DNA of 64,000 bases from positions 62,001 through 126,000 of the forward strand of contig NZ_JACJUK010000006.1 in NCBI RefSeq assembly GCF_014235875.1. Reading direction: 5' to 3'. The notes under the pieces were generated by a model. The model searched no databases. It was not told the origin of the DNA and worked only from the letters and a program-made list of their open reading frames with translations. Each line of letters opens with the position of its first letter. Within the stretch, counting starts at the first letter, position 1. Source of the DNA: Croceivirga lutea (GTDB lineage: Bacteria; Bacteroidota; Bacteroidia; Flavobacteriales; Flavobacteriaceae). Made by a program: the position numbers and the translations under genes. Of this stretch, positions 39,834 through 49,361 are shown piece after piece.

Positions 39834-42800
39834 ATGAAAACAAGATTTAATGGAATCTTAACGCTTTTGTTAGCGTTTCTGGTGCATTTGTCGTATGCCC
39901 AAGACAAGACCATTACTGGTACTGTGACTGACCAAAGTGGTCTTCCTTTACCTGGGGTGAATATTGTCGTTGAGGGTACTACAAATGGAACACAATCTGA
40001 TTTTGACGGAAACTATGCTATAAATGCTAGTGAAGGTCAAACTCTTTTATTTACCTACATTGGTCAAAAAGCCGAACGAAGAACAGTTGGTGCTGGAACC
40101 ACTATCAATGTTCAGATGGCTGAAGACGCTCAAGCTCTTGAAGAGGTTGTTGTAACTGCCCAAGGTATTAAGAGAGAAAAAAAGGCACTTGGTTATGCTG
40201 TTACATCTGTAGGGTCTGAAGCCCTTGAAGATAGAGCAGAAGGTGACGTTGCAAGGGTGCTTTCTGGTAAAGCCGCTGGTGTAAACATTACAGCCGCTGG
40301 TGGTGCCTCTGGTTCTGCCACAAATGTTGTTATTAGAGGTTTGAACTCTTTTAGTGGTAACAACCAAGCTCTTTTTATTGTAGATGGTGTTCCTTTTAGT
40401 AATGACACTAACCAACAAGGAAATTTTATATCTGGTAATACTGGAAGTTCAAGATTCTTAGATCTTGACCCTAACAATATTGCTAATATTGAAGTTTTAA
40501 AAGGGTTATCTGCTGCTACCTTATATGGTACGCAAGGTAGAAATGGTGTAATTCTAATTACCACCAAATCAGGGTCTGCCTCAACAGGGCCTAAAAAAAC
40601 TGAAATTACAGTAACACAATCTTTCTTTTCGAACGAAATGGCTTCTTTGCCAGATTACCAACAACAATATGGTAATGGCTTTGACCAGTCTTTTGGTTGG
40701 TTTTTTAGTAACTGGGGACCAAGTTTTGACAGAGGCGGAACTGCTGGATGGGGAGCTCAATCAGCTATTGATGACGCCGGAACACTTGCACACCCTTACT
40801 CAACTGCTTCCCCTGCAACTGGAATTCCACAAGCATTTCCTGAGTTTCAAGGTGCGCGTTACGAATGGAGACCGTACAACTCTGTAGAAAATTTCTTTAG
40901 AACAGGTAGAACTTTAAATACCAATATTAATATCGCTGGCTCAAGCCAAGATGGTAAAACATCTTTTAATGCAAACGTTGGTTATTATAATGATGAAGGT
41001 TTTACACCTGGAAATAAATTTGATAGAGTAAACATTTCTCTTGGTGGTGTTTCTGAACTTAGCAATAAATTCACAATTCGTGGAACTATGAACTTTGCTA
41101 AATCAAATGTATTTACGCCACCTATTGCATCAAGTAGAGGTAATGGTACTGATGGTTTATCTGTTTATGGTAATGTATTCTTTACTCCTTTAAGCGTGGA
41201 TTTAATGGGCTTACCTTTCGAAAATCCAATTGATGGGTCTAGTGTTTATTATCGTCAAAATAATAGTATTATTAATCCAAGATGGACGGCCAAAAACGTA
41301 GTTTACAATCAAAATACCAACCGTTTTTTCTGGAATCTTTCTGCTAACTATGCCTTAACAGATAATTTAGATTTAAACTGGAGAACTGGTTTAGACTTCT
41401 ATAATGAAAGAAACACAAATAGTTCCAATAAAGGAGGTGTTGAATTTAATGATGCCATCTTTGGTTTCTTAGATACATACGATAATAACAATACCATTTG
41501 GGATCACTTTGTGTCTATAAATGGAAATTATGATATTTCTGAAAAATTAGGTCTTAGTTTTACCGCTGGTGCTACTGCTAGATCAGATTCTTATGATAGA
41601 AATGGTGTTGCAAGTACAGGCCAAATTGTATTTGGTGTTAAAAGACATTTTAACTACGAAAACCAATTGCCTATCCAATTTTCTAGAAAAAGAAATATCA
41701 TTGGTCTTTTAGGACAGGCTACTTTAGATTATGATGACTTCTTATTTTTAAATTTAAGTGCTCGTAAAGACTGGGTATCTAATTTCCAAAGTGCAAATAA
41801 TAGCATAACCTACCCAGGAGCTAGTTTATCGTTCCTACCAACAAATGCTTTTCCTGAGTTAAAATCTGAAAACGGTTTGAATTTCTTGAAAATTAGAGCA
41901 AGTTATGGTACATCAGCGAACTTTGATACTGATTCTGCTTACCCAACAGTTGGTTTTACAGAACAAAATACTCAAGTATTTAATGACCCTCTTTCAGGAA
42001 CATCTATAACTGCTAATCAAGTAGCTAATTTTAGAGCTAATCCAGATTTAAAACCTGAGCTTTTAGAAGAAGTTGAACTTGGTTTTGAATCTAAGTTCTG
42101 GAAAAATAGAGTTTCTTTAGATTTCACCTATTTCCTAAAAACCACTAATGACTTAATTGTTGAAGAACCACTTGCACCCTCAACTGGTTTTACTTTAACA
42201 CAGAGTAATATTGGTGCTATTGAAAATAAAGGTATTGAAGCTGATTTAGGAGTAGATATTTTTAATAGCGAAAATTTCTCTTGGAATTCAAGAGTTAACT
42301 TCTTTACTAATGATGTTATTGTTACTGAACAAGATCAAGAACAAATATTTTATTCTGGCTCCATACCTGCGGGTGGCGGCCTGTTCAGAGGTGGTAACGT
42401 TGCTCAAGAAGGTGAATCTTTAGGTTCTATCTATGGTACTGCCATTGCTAGAGATGATAATGGTAACTTTTTAGTAAATAGTGCAGGTAATTACATTGTT
42501 GCAGAACAAGATGAAAATGGTTTAGCACCAATCGTTGGTGATGCAATTGCAGATTACTCAATGAACTTCATTAACACTATTCGCTATAAAAACTTAAGTT
42601 TAAACTTTCAAATTAACCATACTAAAGGTGGTGACATACTTTCTAGTACTGTAGCAACTTTATTAGGTAGAGGTTTAATTGTTGAAACTCAAGATAGATT
42701 AGGCACCTATATTTTACCTGGTGTAAAGGCAGATGGTTCTGCAAACAACACGCAGATTAATAACTCTACTTATTACTTTAGTAACTTACTATTTGGCCCA

Positions 42801-43076
42801 ACAGAAACAAGAATTTACGATGCATCAGTGCTTCGTTTACAAGAGGTATCTTTATCTTACAGGATGCCTTCTAAATTTTTGGATAAAACTCCATTTGGAC
42901 AATTAACCTTTACCGTACAAGGATTTAATTTATGGTATGATGCTTATAACACTCCAGATGGTGCAAATTTTGATCCAAACGTACAAGGTGTTGGTGTAGG
43001 TAATGGACAAGGATTTGATTTCTTAAATGGTCCAAGTGCGAGAAGATATGGATTTAGCATAAAAGCATCCTTCTAA
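39834..43076 (+). CDS. SusC/RagA-family TonB-linked outer-membrane transporter
   Basis: The product is 1080 residues. A signal peptide (MKTRFNGILTLLLAFLVHLS, then YAQ) leads to a CarboxypepD_reg-like domain at about 24-105 (GTVTDQSGLPLPGVNIVVEG, QSDFDGNYAINA). The plug spans about 110-250, with RIKREKKALGY-like opening, NVVIRGLNSFSGNNQ, FIVDGVPFSND and GRNGVILITTKSG. A large beta-barrel ends in Phe (RRYGFSIKASF). It imports a bulky nutrient, glycan or peptide, with the SusD lipoprotein as lid. The substrate is unclear, since no degradative enzyme is linked. It is the first gene of a three-gene operon. Confidence 0.95.
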   Translation: MKTRFNGILTLLLAFLVHLSYAQDKTITGTVTDQSGLPLPGVNIVVEGTTNGTQSDFDGNYAINASEGQTLLFTYIGQKAERRTVGAGTTINVQMAEDAQALEEVVVTAQGIKREKKALGYAVTSVGSEALEDRAEGDVARVLSGKAAGVNITAAGGASGSATNVVIRGLNSFSGNNQALFIVDGVPFSNDTNQQGNFISGNTGSSRFLDLDPNNIANIEVLKGLSAATLYGTQGRNGVILITTKSGSASTGPKKTEITVTQSFFSNEMASLPDYQQQYGNGFDQSFGWFFSNWGPSFDRGGTAGWGAQSAIDDAGTLAHPYSTASPATGIPQAFPEFQGARYEWRPYNSVENFFRTGRTLNTNINIAGSSQDGKTSFNANVGYYNDEGFTPGNKFDRVNISLGGVSELSNKFTIRGTMNFAKSNVFTPPIASSRGNGTDGLSVYGNVFFTPLSVDLMGLPFENPIDGSSVYYRQNNSIINPRWTAKNVVYNQNTNRFFWNLSANYALTDNLDLNWRTGLDFYNERNTNSSNKGGVEFNDAIFGFLDTYDNNNTIWDHFVSINGNYDISEKLGLSFTAGATARSDSYDRNGVASTGQIVFGVKRHFNYENQLPIQFSRKRNIIGLLGQATLDYDDFLFLNLSARKDWVSNFQSANNSITYPGASLSFLPTNAFPELKSENGLNFLKIRASYGTSANFDTDSAYPTVGFTEQNTQVFNDPLSGTSITANQVANFRANPDLKPELLEEVELGFESKFWKNRVSLDFTYFLKTTNDLIVEEPLAPSTGFTLTQSNIGAIENKGIEADLGVDIFNSENFSWNSRVNFFTNDVIVTEQDQEQIFYSGSIPAGGGLFRGGNVAQEGESLGSIYGTAIARDDNGNFLVNSAGNYIVAEQDENGLAPIVGDAIADYSMNFINTIRYKNLSLNFQINHTKGGDILSSTVATLLGRGLIVETQDRLGTYILPGVKADGSANNTQINNSTYYFSNLLFGPTETRIYDASVLRLQEVSLSYRMPSKFLDKTPFGQLTFTVQGFNLWYDAYNTPDGANFDPNVQGVGVGNGQGFDFLNGPSARRYGFSIKASF

Positions 43077-43102
43077 TAAAAATTGTTAATACGATTAAGA
43101 TT

Positions 43103-44824
43103 ATGAAAAATATATTTAAACATATTACACTAGTCTTATTAGCGGGCTTTAGTTTTTTGGCCTGTGAAACGACTGAATTGGACTTGACAGTGAGTCCGAA
43201 TGAACTCTCACCAACACAATCTGATCCAAATTTGTTGTTAAACGCTATTCAATTAGCGTATGCTTCAAATCAATATGTTCTTTCAGAGCAAGTTGGCGAA
43301 TTAACCAGAATTGAATATTTTGGAAACAGAGATTACTTTGCTGGTCTACCGGGTAGTACCTTAAACGCAGTATGGGCAAGAGTTTACAGTTCTGATTTCA
43401 CAGTTCCTGGAAATGGCGCCGTAGATGTAGGTATCTTAACTAATCTGCAAGCATTGGAAGCTATAGATGCTGAAACAGATGTAGATTACTCATTCCACAT
43501 CGCCCTTGGAAAGATAATGTATGCACATTCATTATTCCAATTAGTTGATGTTTTAGGTGAAGCTGTATTTTCTCAGGCTGGTAACCCAGCAGAATTCCCT
43601 GCACCTTTATTAGATAGCGGCGAAGATGTGTATGCTGGTGCTTTTGGTTTATTAACTGAAGCTCAAACATTGTTAGCCGCCGCGCCTGGCACACAAGGTG
43701 CAACAGATATGTTCTACGGTGGAGATACTGAAAAATGGATAAAAGTAATTAACTCTATTCGTCTAAGATCATACAAGAACACAGGTAATACAGCTGCATT
43801 TAACGCCATCGTTAATGCTGGAAACTATATTACCTCTGCTGATGATGATTTTCAATTTGGATACGGTGTAAGTGAACTACAACCTAGTGATAGACATCCA
43901 CTTTATGAAACTAGTTATACTCCAACTGGAGTTGGTCCTTACAGATCAAACTGGTTAATGGATTTGATGTTGCAAAATGATGATCCAAGAATACGTTATT
44001 ACTTCTATCGTCAAGCAGATGGAACTCCTGGTGCTATTGACGTAAGTGGTAATCCAGTTCCACCTAATGAAGAAACTATTTCTTGTTCTTTATTTACACC
44101 TCCTGCACATTATGCTGGTTTTGTGTATTGTAGTGTTGACAATGGGTATTGGGGTAGATCTCATGGTAACGATGAAGGTGGACCACCAGACGGATTCTTA
44201 AAAACAGCTCCTGGTGTATACCCAACTGCAGGACGCTTTGATGATAGCCAATTTAATTCTGTAGATCAAATAACTGGAGTAAATATCGCTCCTGGTGTAG
44301 GTCTAGGTCAAGGTGGCGGTGGAGCAGGTATTACACCTATAATTTTATCATCCTATGTTGATTTTTGGATTGGTGAAATGGCTACATCAGATGCTGATAA
44401 AGCAACAGCTTTAAGAGATGGTTTAGAAAAATCAATTGCTAAAGTGCAAGCTTTTGGTGCATTAGATGGTTCTGCTGATTTATCAGTAGCTCCTACTGAC
44501 ACTGAAGTTACTTCGTACATAGACGATATTGTTGCTGCTTACGAAGCTGCCTCAGGTGATGACAAAGAAAACATCTATGCTGAGCAATATTTTACAACTT
44601 TATATGGTGGAGCATTTGAGTCTTATAACTATTATAGAAAGACAGGATTCCCAACAACAGTATTCCCTAACTGGGAACCAGATCCAGGAGCTTTTCCTAG
44701 AACATACTTATTACCTCAAAATGAGGTGTTAAATAATCCAAACTTATCACAAAAAGCGGATTTATCAACACAAGTATTTTGGGATACTAATCCGGCTGGC
44801 CCTACTTTCCCACCTGCTAATTAA
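43103..44824 (+). CDS. SusD/RagB-family lipoprotein
   Basis: The product is 573 residues. The signal peptide ends in a lipobox (FSFLACET), so it is tethered to the outer membrane, where it caps the SusC channel and binds substrate. Helical TPR-like segments typical of this group are spread through the protein (HIALGKIMYAHSLFQLVDVL, GDTEKWIKVINSIRLRSYKN). EQYFTTLYGGAFESYNYYRK near the end recalls the RagB/SusD C-terminal part. It lies 26 bp after susC. Confidence 0.92.
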   Translation: MKNIFKHITLVLLAGFSFLACETTELDLTVSPNELSPTQSDPNLLLNAIQLAYASNQYVLSEQVGELTRIEYFGNRDYFAGLPGSTLNAVWARVYSSDFTVPGNGAVDVGILTNLQALEAIDAETDVDYSFHIALGKIMYAHSLFQLVDVLGEAVFSQAGNPAEFPAPLLDSGEDVYAGAFGLLTEAQTLLAAAPGTQGATDMFYGGDTEKWIKVINSIRLRSYKNTGNTAAFNAIVNAGNYITSADDDFQFGYGVSELQPSDRHPLYETSYTPTGVGPYRSNWLMDLMLQNDDPRIRYYFYRQADGTPGAIDVSGNPVPPNEETISCSLFTPPAHYAGFVYCSVDNGYWGRSHGNDEGGPPDGFLKTAPGVYPTAGRFDDSQFNSVDQITGVNIAPGVGLGQGGGGAGITPIILSSYVDFWIGEMATSDADKATALRDGLEKSIAKVQAFGALDGSADLSVAPTDTEVTSYIDDIVAAYEAASGDDKENIYAEQYFTTLYGGAFESYNYYRKTGFPTTVFPNWEPDPGAFPRTYLLPQNEVLNNPNLSQKADLSTQVFWDTNPAGPTFPPAN

Positions 44825-44838
44825 AATTTTATAGAAAA

Positions 44839-45789
44839 ATGAAGAAAATTAATTTTATAAATAAAGTCTTTTTAGCTGGTATAGTTGTACTATTCGCGGC
44901 TTGTGAAGATAGTGATAAGACAATCGATCAAATTTTTGATGCAGAAACTAGAGGTTCTACCCTAAGAACGATTGAAATCACTGAAAGTGAAATTGAGTAC
45001 GACGTTGTTACTAGTAGTTTACTAAGCGGTGGTTTTAGCGCTACTGTTGAAGTTCAAGATCAAGAAAATGGCGATTTACTGCAATCTTTAGATGTATATT
45101 TAGGATATAGTGACAATACCTCTGATAAAGGAAATTCTACCATCGGAGACGCTGAAGTTCTTGTACAGTCTTTTTCATTAAGTGATGGAACAATTGGCGA
45201 ATTTGGTTTACCTAGATTTACTTATACAACCACTGCTGCTGAAATGCAATCGGCTTTGGGATTAACTGGAGACGAAATCTTTGGTGGAGATGCTTTTACT
45301 ATTAGATTTGAAATAGTAAGAACTGATGGAGCCGTGTATTCTGCTGCAGATAACTCAGGAACAATTACTGGATCTTATTTTAGTTCTCCATTTGAATATT
45401 CTTCTGTATTAGTATGTGCGCCAAAACCAACTCAGGCTGGTACTTGGACAATTGATATGCAAGATTCTTATGGTGATGGATGGCAGCCAACCACGGCAGA
45501 TGGTGGTGGTCCTGGTATTATTATCACTTTAAGTGATGGTACTGTTTTTGAAATTGGTTTATGTACTCCATACGAAGACCCAGGTTATGATTGTACTGAT
45601 GGTACAAGTGAAGGCACTGCTACTTTTGACGTACCTGCAGGGCAAACTGCCGAAGCTTCAATTGAATTTCAAGGTGATTTTTGGGGAGAAATGTCTTTTC
45701 AGATTTACACACCCGAAGGAAATTTAGTTGCTAGTGTTGGTTCAGGTACTGCTGCTGGTCCAGTTGCAATAGACTATTGTGCAGACTAA
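44839..45789 (+). CDS. Lipoprotein of the SusCD operon, unknown function
   Basis: The product is 316 residues. A signal peptide ends in the lipobox VLFAAC, followed by an acidic linker and a beta-rich middle (TVEVQDQENGDLLQSLDVYL). The C-terminal third has Cys-containing strands and the motif DMQDSYGDGWQPTTADG, a pattern seen in secreted beta-sandwich domains. It holds the position that SusE/SusF-like surface binding proteins hold in other loci, 14 bp after the susD-like gene. A role in substrate binding is inferred from position only. Confidence 0.7.
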   Translation: MKKINFINKVFLAGIVVLFAACEDSDKTIDQIFDAETRGSTLRTIEITESEIEYDVVTSSLLSGGFSATVEVQDQENGDLLQSLDVYLGYSDNTSDKGNSTIGDAEVLVQSFSLSDGTIGEFGLPRFTYTTTAAEMQSALGLTGDEIFGGDAFTIRFEIVRTDGAVYSAADNSGTITGSYFSSPFEYSSVLVCAPKPTQAGTWTIDMQDSYGDGWQPTTADGGGPGIIITLSDGTVFEIGLCTPYEDPGYDCTDGTSEGTATFDVPAGQTAEASIEFQGDFWGEMSFQIYTPEGNLVASVGSGTAAGPVAIDYCAD

Positions 45790-45846
45790 GCACAATGAAA
45801 ATATTAGTTCAACTTATTTGAATTAACTATATAATTAGTCGAAACT

Positions 45847-45875
45847 AAAGGGGTTGCATTGCAACCCCTTTTTTT
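45847..45875 (+). terminator. Terminator after the SusCD operon
   Basis: AAAGGGGTTGC (45847-45857) pairs perfectly with GCAACCCCTTT (45861-45871) around a 3-nt loop, followed by further T. It separates the operon from the FG-GAP lipoprotein gene. Confidence 0.88.
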
Positions 45876-45915
45876 ATCTTTATTAAACACTTTTATACAA
45901 ATTAATCATCCTCCA

Positions 45916-48900
45916 GTGATCACGTATTATATTAAAAGATTCCTACTATTTTTATTGATGTTTTTACCATTTTTATCCTGTAAAAATGAAAAATCAAAAG
46001 CAACAAAAAAAGCAACAAATCAGTCTGTTTTTCAAAAAATAGAATCAAGTTATAGCGGAATTAATTTTGAAAATAGAATTACCGAAAATGTAGAAACCTT
46101 AGAAAACTTATTTAACTATGACTATTTCTATAATGGAGCAGGTGTTGGTATAATTGACTTTGATAACGATGGTTTACAAGATATTTTTTTCTGTGGAAAT
46201 CAGGTTGAGAACAAACTCTATAAAAACTTAGGTAATTTTAAATTCGAAGACGTATCCAATTCAGCTAAAATTAACACCAATAAACATTGGAGTAATGGCG
46301 TAAGTATAGTGGACCTTAACAATGATGGTTGGCAAGACATCTACATATCACAAGGTGGTCCATATCAAAGAATTGAAAGGGGTAATCTTCTATTTATCAA
46401 TCAAAAAGATGGCACTTTTAAAGAAGAGGCTGCTAACTACGGATTAGCTGATCAAGGTATTAGTACTCAGACTGTCTTTTTTGATTTTGATAACGACAAT
46501 GACCTTGATTGTTTTGTAATGAACGAGAATGAATTTTATGGAGTTGATCCTATCAATCTAGTTAAACTTGTCTCTGAAAATGAAGAATCAAAATATTATA
46601 ATAGTTGTCATTTTTATGAAAACCAAAATGGCTTTTTTGAAGACATCACCAAAAAAGCTGGGTTAGAACGACCACTATTTGGTCTAGGAGTTACCGTTTC
46701 TGACATAAACAATGATAACCTTCTAGACTTTTATGTAGCAAGTGACTATTATATACCAGATGCGCTTTTTATTAATAATGGAGACGGCACTTTTTCAGAC
46801 AAAATAAAATCGTATACACAACAAATATCATTTTATGGTATGGGAATGGATATTGCTGATATTAATAATGATGGTCTTCAAGATATTTTTGTTCTAGACA
46901 TGGCAGCAGATGACCATGTACGCTCAAAAACGCTAATGGCTTCAATGAATACCGCCAGATTTGATTATCTAACCCAAAAAGCGGGTTATCATCATCAATA
47001 TATGTATAACTCCTTACAGTTAAATTTGGGTAACAATAAGTTCTCTAACGTTGTTCAACAAACCAATTTAGCAAATACAGACTGGAGTTGGTCTATTCTA
47101 ATGGCAGATTATGACTTAGACGCTGACAAAGATATTTTTGTCACCAATGGGTACCGTAGATATGCCTTAGACAATGATTTACAACAAGAGGTGTATAGGG
47201 CTAAAGTAAAATACAATGGTAATGTTCCGTTAGAAGTAAAAAAACGACTTTATGAGTCTATGCCTTCTGAAAAATTGCCCAATATTTTATATGAAAATAA
47301 AGGCAACCTAAATTTTAAAGAAAATGCTAAAGATTGGGGTCTAGCAGATTTTTCATTCAGTAATGGTGCTGCGATAGCAGATTTTGATAACGATGGAGAT
47401 TTAGATGCTGTTGTAAATAATATGGATGATGTGGCTTTTTTATATAAGAATACTGCTGTCGAAGATAAAAAAGGAAACTATTTAATTGTTGAAGCAAAAA
47501 GTACCCTTAGCGAAGCTTACCCTAAAATTCAAATTTTCTACGATGGTAAACAATCTCAACTTATAGAATCAAGAACCGTAAGAGGTTATCGCTCTTCCCA
47601 TCAAAATATTGCTCATTTTGGGTTAGGTAACATTTCAACAGTGGACTCGGTTTTTGTTTCTTGGCCAAACGGCAAAAAACATATTTCATATAACATTGAA
47701 GTTAATTCCACACTGAATATTACAGATTCTAAGGCCAATGTTGATATAACTTCAATACCAAAAAGTAAAGATTTATTTACAGCACTTGATACTAAAAGGC
47801 TTGGTTTAAATTATTCTCATAAAGAAAATTTTTACGACGATTTTGAAAAAGAAATCCTTCTCCCCTACAAACAATCTACTCAAGGTCCTTTTATTGAGAA
47901 AGCAGATGTAAACGGTGATGGTTTATCAGATGTTTTAGTTGGTGGAGCATCTGGTCAATCAACAGCTTTATTTATTCAAAATAAAAATGGAACTTTTATT
48001 AATAAAATAGTTCCTGCATTTACGAATGATAAAAATTACGAAGATACAGCTGCCCATTTTATTGATATAGAAAACGATGGTGATCAAGATGTATATATCG
48101 TAAGTGGTGGAAATGAATTTTTAGAACACTCATCTCTGTATACAGATAGATTGTATTTGAATGATGGTAATGGAAATTTTAGTAGAAATCAACAAGAAGT
48201 CTTAAACAGTTTTCCAAAATCAGGTAAAACTATTGCTAGTTTAGATTATGATAATGATGGTTATTTAGACATTATTGTAGGCAATAGAATAAAACCCCAA
48301 AACTATCCTAGATTTTCCCCATCAGTAATTTATAAAAATACCAAAGGAATACTTACAGATGTTACCAATAAAATAATACCCGATTTCGCAAGCTTTGGAA
48401 TTATAAATGATCTTGTTGTAACTGATTTTAACGGAGACAACCAAGATGATTTTATTGCCGTGGGGGAATGGACAAATATTGGGTTTTTTCAAAATAATGG
48501 TAATTCATTTGAACTTCTTAAAGACTACAGTTTTGATAATGAGAAAGGATGGTGGTACTCCATTAATGAAACTGATGTTAATAATGATGGAATGCCAGAT
48601 TATGTGGTTGGCAACGTAGGTCAAAATCTAAAATTTAAAGCAAGTAAAAAGAAACCGTTCAAAATCTATGCTAATGATTTTGATGATAACGGAACTCCAG
48701 ATATTGTATTAAGTAAAAAATATAAAGGTGAATTTGTTCCTGTTAGAGGCCGAGAATGCTCTTCTCAACAAATGCCTTTTATAAAAGAAAAGTTTAAAAC
48801 ATACGATGAATTTGCTAACGCTAAATTGATAGATGTTTATGGAGAAAAGTTAGATACCGCATATGAAAATGAGGTTACTAATTTTAATTCTATCCTACTT

Positions 48901-49254
48901 GTAAATAGAGGCCAAGGTAATTTTGAAGTTATTTATTTACCTAAAGAAGCTCAGTCTACACCAATTTTATCGGCTGTTTTTAAAGATTTAAATGCAGACG
49001 GATTTGAAGACTGTATACTTGCTGGCAATATCTACGAAACCGAAGTAGAAACCCCAAGATTAGATTACATTTCTGGTATTGTTTTACTATCTAACACTAA
49101 GGATGGTTATAATATATTACCAAGAAGCCAGACAAATCTTTATTTAGAGGGCAACGTTAAAGACTTAATTTGGGTTAAAACCGCTACTAATGAAGAATTT
49201 TTGATAACTACAATAAATGATGGCATTTTAATTGCCAATTCTTTAAATAAGTAA
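45916..49254 (+). CDS. Large FG-GAP/VCBS-repeat lipoprotein with ASPIC/UnbV domain
   Basis: The product is about 1112 residues. From GTG at 45916 the protein begins with a good lipoprotein signal (RFLLFLLMFLPFLSCKN). Repeated Ca-binding loops of the form DFDNDGLQDIF, DLNNDGWQDIY, DINNDGLQDIF and DFDNDGDLDAV mark FG-GAP/VCBS beta-propeller blades. Mid-protein, RTVRGYRSSHQNIAHFGLG followed by VFVSWPNGK matches the ASPIC/UnbV domain, and a second set of repeats follows (DVNGDGLSDVL, DYDNDGYLDII). Such proteins are thought to sit at the cell surface beside SusCD systems; the ligand is unknown. An upstream in-frame TTG (45859) lies inside the terminator and is rejected. Confidence 0.85.
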   Translation: MITYYIKRFLLFLLMFLPFLSCKNEKSKATKKATNQSVFQKIESSYSGINFENRITENVETLENLFNYDYFYNGAGVGIIDFDNDGLQDIFFCGNQVENKLYKNLGNFKFEDVSNSAKINTNKHWSNGVSIVDLNNDGWQDIYISQGGPYQRIERGNLLFINQKDGTFKEEAANYGLADQGISTQTVFFDFDNDNDLDCFVMNENEFYGVDPINLVKLVSENEESKYYNSCHFYENQNGFFEDITKKAGLERPLFGLGVTVSDINNDNLLDFYVASDYYIPDALFINNGDGTFSDKIKSYTQQISFYGMGMDIADINNDGLQDIFVLDMAADDHVRSKTLMASMNTARFDYLTQKAGYHHQYMYNSLQLNLGNNKFSNVVQQTNLANTDWSWSILMADYDLDADKDIFVTNGYRRYALDNDLQQEVYRAKVKYNGNVPLEVKKRLYESMPSEKLPNILYENKGNLNFKENAKDWGLADFSFSNGAAIADFDNDGDLDAVVNNMDDVAFLYKNTAVEDKKGNYLIVEAKSTLSEAYPKIQIFYDGKQSQLIESRTVRGYRSSHQNIAHFGLGNISTVDSVFVSWPNGKKHISYNIEVNSTLNITDSKANVDITSIPKSKDLFTALDTKRLGLNYSHKENFYDDFEKEILLPYKQSTQGPFIEKADVNGDGLSDVLVGGASGQSTALFIQNKNGTFINKIVPAFTNDKNYEDTAAHFIDIENDGDQDVYIVSGGNEFLEHSSLYTDRLYLNDGNGNFSRNQQEVLNSFPKSGKTIASLDYDNDGYLDIIVGNRIKPQNYPRFSPSVIYKNTKGILTDVTNKIIPDFASFGIINDLVVTDFNGDNQDDFIAVGEWTNIGFFQNNGNSFELLKDYSFDNEKGWWYSINETDVNNDGMPDYVVGNVGQNLKFKASKKKPFKIYANDFDDNGTPDIVLSKKYKGEFVPVRGRECSSQQMPFIKEKFKTYDEFANAKLIDVYGEKLDTAYENEVTNFNSILLVNRGQGNFEVIYLPKEAQSTPILSAVFKDLNADGFEDCILAGNIYETEVETPRLDYISGIVLLSNTKDGYNILPRSQTNLYLEGNVKDLIWVKTATNEEFLITTINDGILIANSLNK

Positions 49255-49294
49255 ACGATATACCTTTTAATTGGTATTTTTGAGTGGTTTTAAC

Positions 49295-49331
49295 ATTGTT
49301 TAACTTTAAAATAAAATATTATCTAAACAAT
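49295..49331. promoter_or_regulatory. Inverted repeat upstream of the 49362 gene
   Basis: ATTGTTTA (49295-49302) and TAAACAAT (49324-49331) are perfect 8-bp complements separated by 21 bases, 30 bp before the start codon. The half-site resembles those between blh and proteorhodopsin (TTGTTTA/TAAACAA, spaced 18 there). Confidence 0.35.
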
Positions 49332-49361
49332 ATTTTTAGATTTCGTTAAATTTTAAATTTC

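Noticed and set aside
39595-39843. An 82-codon minus-strand frame in the susC upstream spacer
   Set aside because: It overlaps the susC start, has no signal, domain or conserved look, and its codon use fits random AT-rich DNA.
43461-43703. Antisense frame inside the susD-like gene
   Set aside because: It is a shadow of the SusD coding sequence.
45859-45915. TTG-started N-terminal extension of the FG-GAP lipoprotein
   Set aside because: The codons lie in the terminator stem and T tract, and the extension would bury the lipoprotein signal.
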